From Deltaproteobacteria bacterium (GTDB taxonomy: Bacteria > Myxococcota_A > UBA796 > UBA2385): a stretch of 5,953 nt of DNA. A program made the translations under genes and the position numbers. The DNA lies in the NCBI GenBank assembly GCA_003694325.1, contig RFKJ01000469.1:1-5953 (forward strand). The letters run 5' to 3'. The notes under the pieces were generated by a model that worked only from the letters and a program-made list of their open reading frames with translations, made no database searches and was not told the DNA's origin. Below are positions 5,801 to 5,953 of this stretch, piece after piece (within the stretch, counting starts at the first letter, position 1; each line of letters starts with the position of its first letter).

Positions 5801-5829
5801 TTGACGCCCGGCCGGTCGTCGTGTACGTC
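5801..5829 (+). promoter_or_regulatory. Candidate sigma-70-like promoter for the lipoprotein gene
   Basis: TTGACG at 5801-5806 is close to the -35 consensus. A 17-base spacer leads to TACGTC at 5824-5829, a weak -10 match. Transcription would begin about 20 bases before the lipoprotein ATG. The -35 box is the stronger half; the -10 is poor, as is common in high-GC genomes. Confidence 0.38.
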
Positions 5830-5840
5830 GTGGTCACCAC
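5830..5840. promoter_or_regulatory. Palindrome downstream of the candidate -10 box
   Basis: GTGGT-C-ACCAC, a perfect five-base-arm inverted repeat overlapping the expected transcription start. Its position would suit a repressor site. No known operator is recognised. Confidence 0.28.
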
Positions 5841-5854
5841 CGCCGGAGCCCCCC

Positions 5855-5953
5855 ATGCACCTCGTCCTGGCTGCCATCCTCTCGCTGGGCGCCTGCGACC
5901 ACGAGGGTCCGCCCCCACCCCCCCAGGCGCTGCCGGGGACGGACCCCGGCGAC
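5855..5953 (+). CDS. Lipoprotein, 5' part (cut by window end)
   Basis: ATG at 5855 opens a frame running to the window edge: 33 codons with no stop. GGAG at 5845-5848 lies six bases upstream. The start MHLVLAAILSLGAC is a short lipoprotein signal with lipobox LGAC, so C14 would be lipidated and become residue 1 of the mature protein. Asp follows the Cys; in E. coli Asp at +2 favours inner-membrane retention, but this rule is not reliable in myxobacteria. The visible mature part is a Pro-rich, acidic linker (HEGPPPPP...). It is too short for a functional call. It is transcribed away from the glycosyltransferase. Confidence 0.68.
   Translation, partial: MHLVLAAILSLGACDHEGPPPPPQALPGTDPGD

Noticed and set aside
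5709..5918. A 69-codon - strand frame in the divergent intergenic region
   Set aside because: Arg/Pro-rich composition, overlaps the lipoprotein start and the glycosyltransferase start, no ribosome site recognised.

Overview
The window is very GC-rich and reads like a chromosome of a Myxococcota (deltaproteobacterial) organism. The support is a secreted protein with a Myxococcus-type cysteine-rich repeat, a long array of calcium-binding thrombospondin type 3 (TSP3) repeats, and a C-terminal hydrophobic stretch plus Arg cluster resembling MYXO-CTERM. The assignment is inferred from protein architecture; no rRNA or other marker gene is present.

Layout, left to right. (1) Positions 1-762, + strand: the 3' end of a YyaL/SPATA20-like (DUF255, thioredoxin-domain family) gene. 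(2) A 21-nt convergent gap with a small GC-rich inverted repeat. (3) Positions 4923-784, - strand: a 1379-residue exported repeat protein that dominates the window. Its order is signal peptide, cysteine-rich repeat, a domain closely resembling the animal thrombospondin C-terminal lectin-like domain, 42 TSP3-type Asp-rich units, and a C-terminal sorting/anchor signal. (4) Positions 5755-4997, - strand: a family 2 glycosyltransferase of the polyprenyl/dolichyl-phosphate glucosyltransferase type, 73 nt upstream of the repeat gene and possibly co-transcribed with it. (5) A divergent intergenic region of about 100 nt with palindromes and a possible promoter. (6) Positions 5855 to the window end, + strand: the first 33 codons of a lipoprotein.

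The most notable content is the repeat protein. In animal thrombospondins the TSP3 repeats precede the C-terminal domain; here the order is reversed, with the TSP_C-like domain at the N-terminus followed by the calcium-repeat stalk and a surface-anchor signal. The stalk also has a higher-order organisation. Five modified 'DDGG' units, each ending in a Pro/Gly-Ser-Asp-Asp or Pro-Thr-Asp-Asp linker, divide the array into blocks; the blocks between successive caps hold 11, 7, 6 and 7 regular units. The working model is an adhesin-like rod: the lectin-like head projects outward, the calcium-rigidified stalk extends it, and the C-terminus is processed or anchored at the envelope. The neighbouring glycosyltransferase may act on an envelope glycan or on this protein, but only proximity supports that. 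The long open frames on the + strand opposite the repeat array follow from the repetitive GAC/GTC-rich sequence and are not called as genes.
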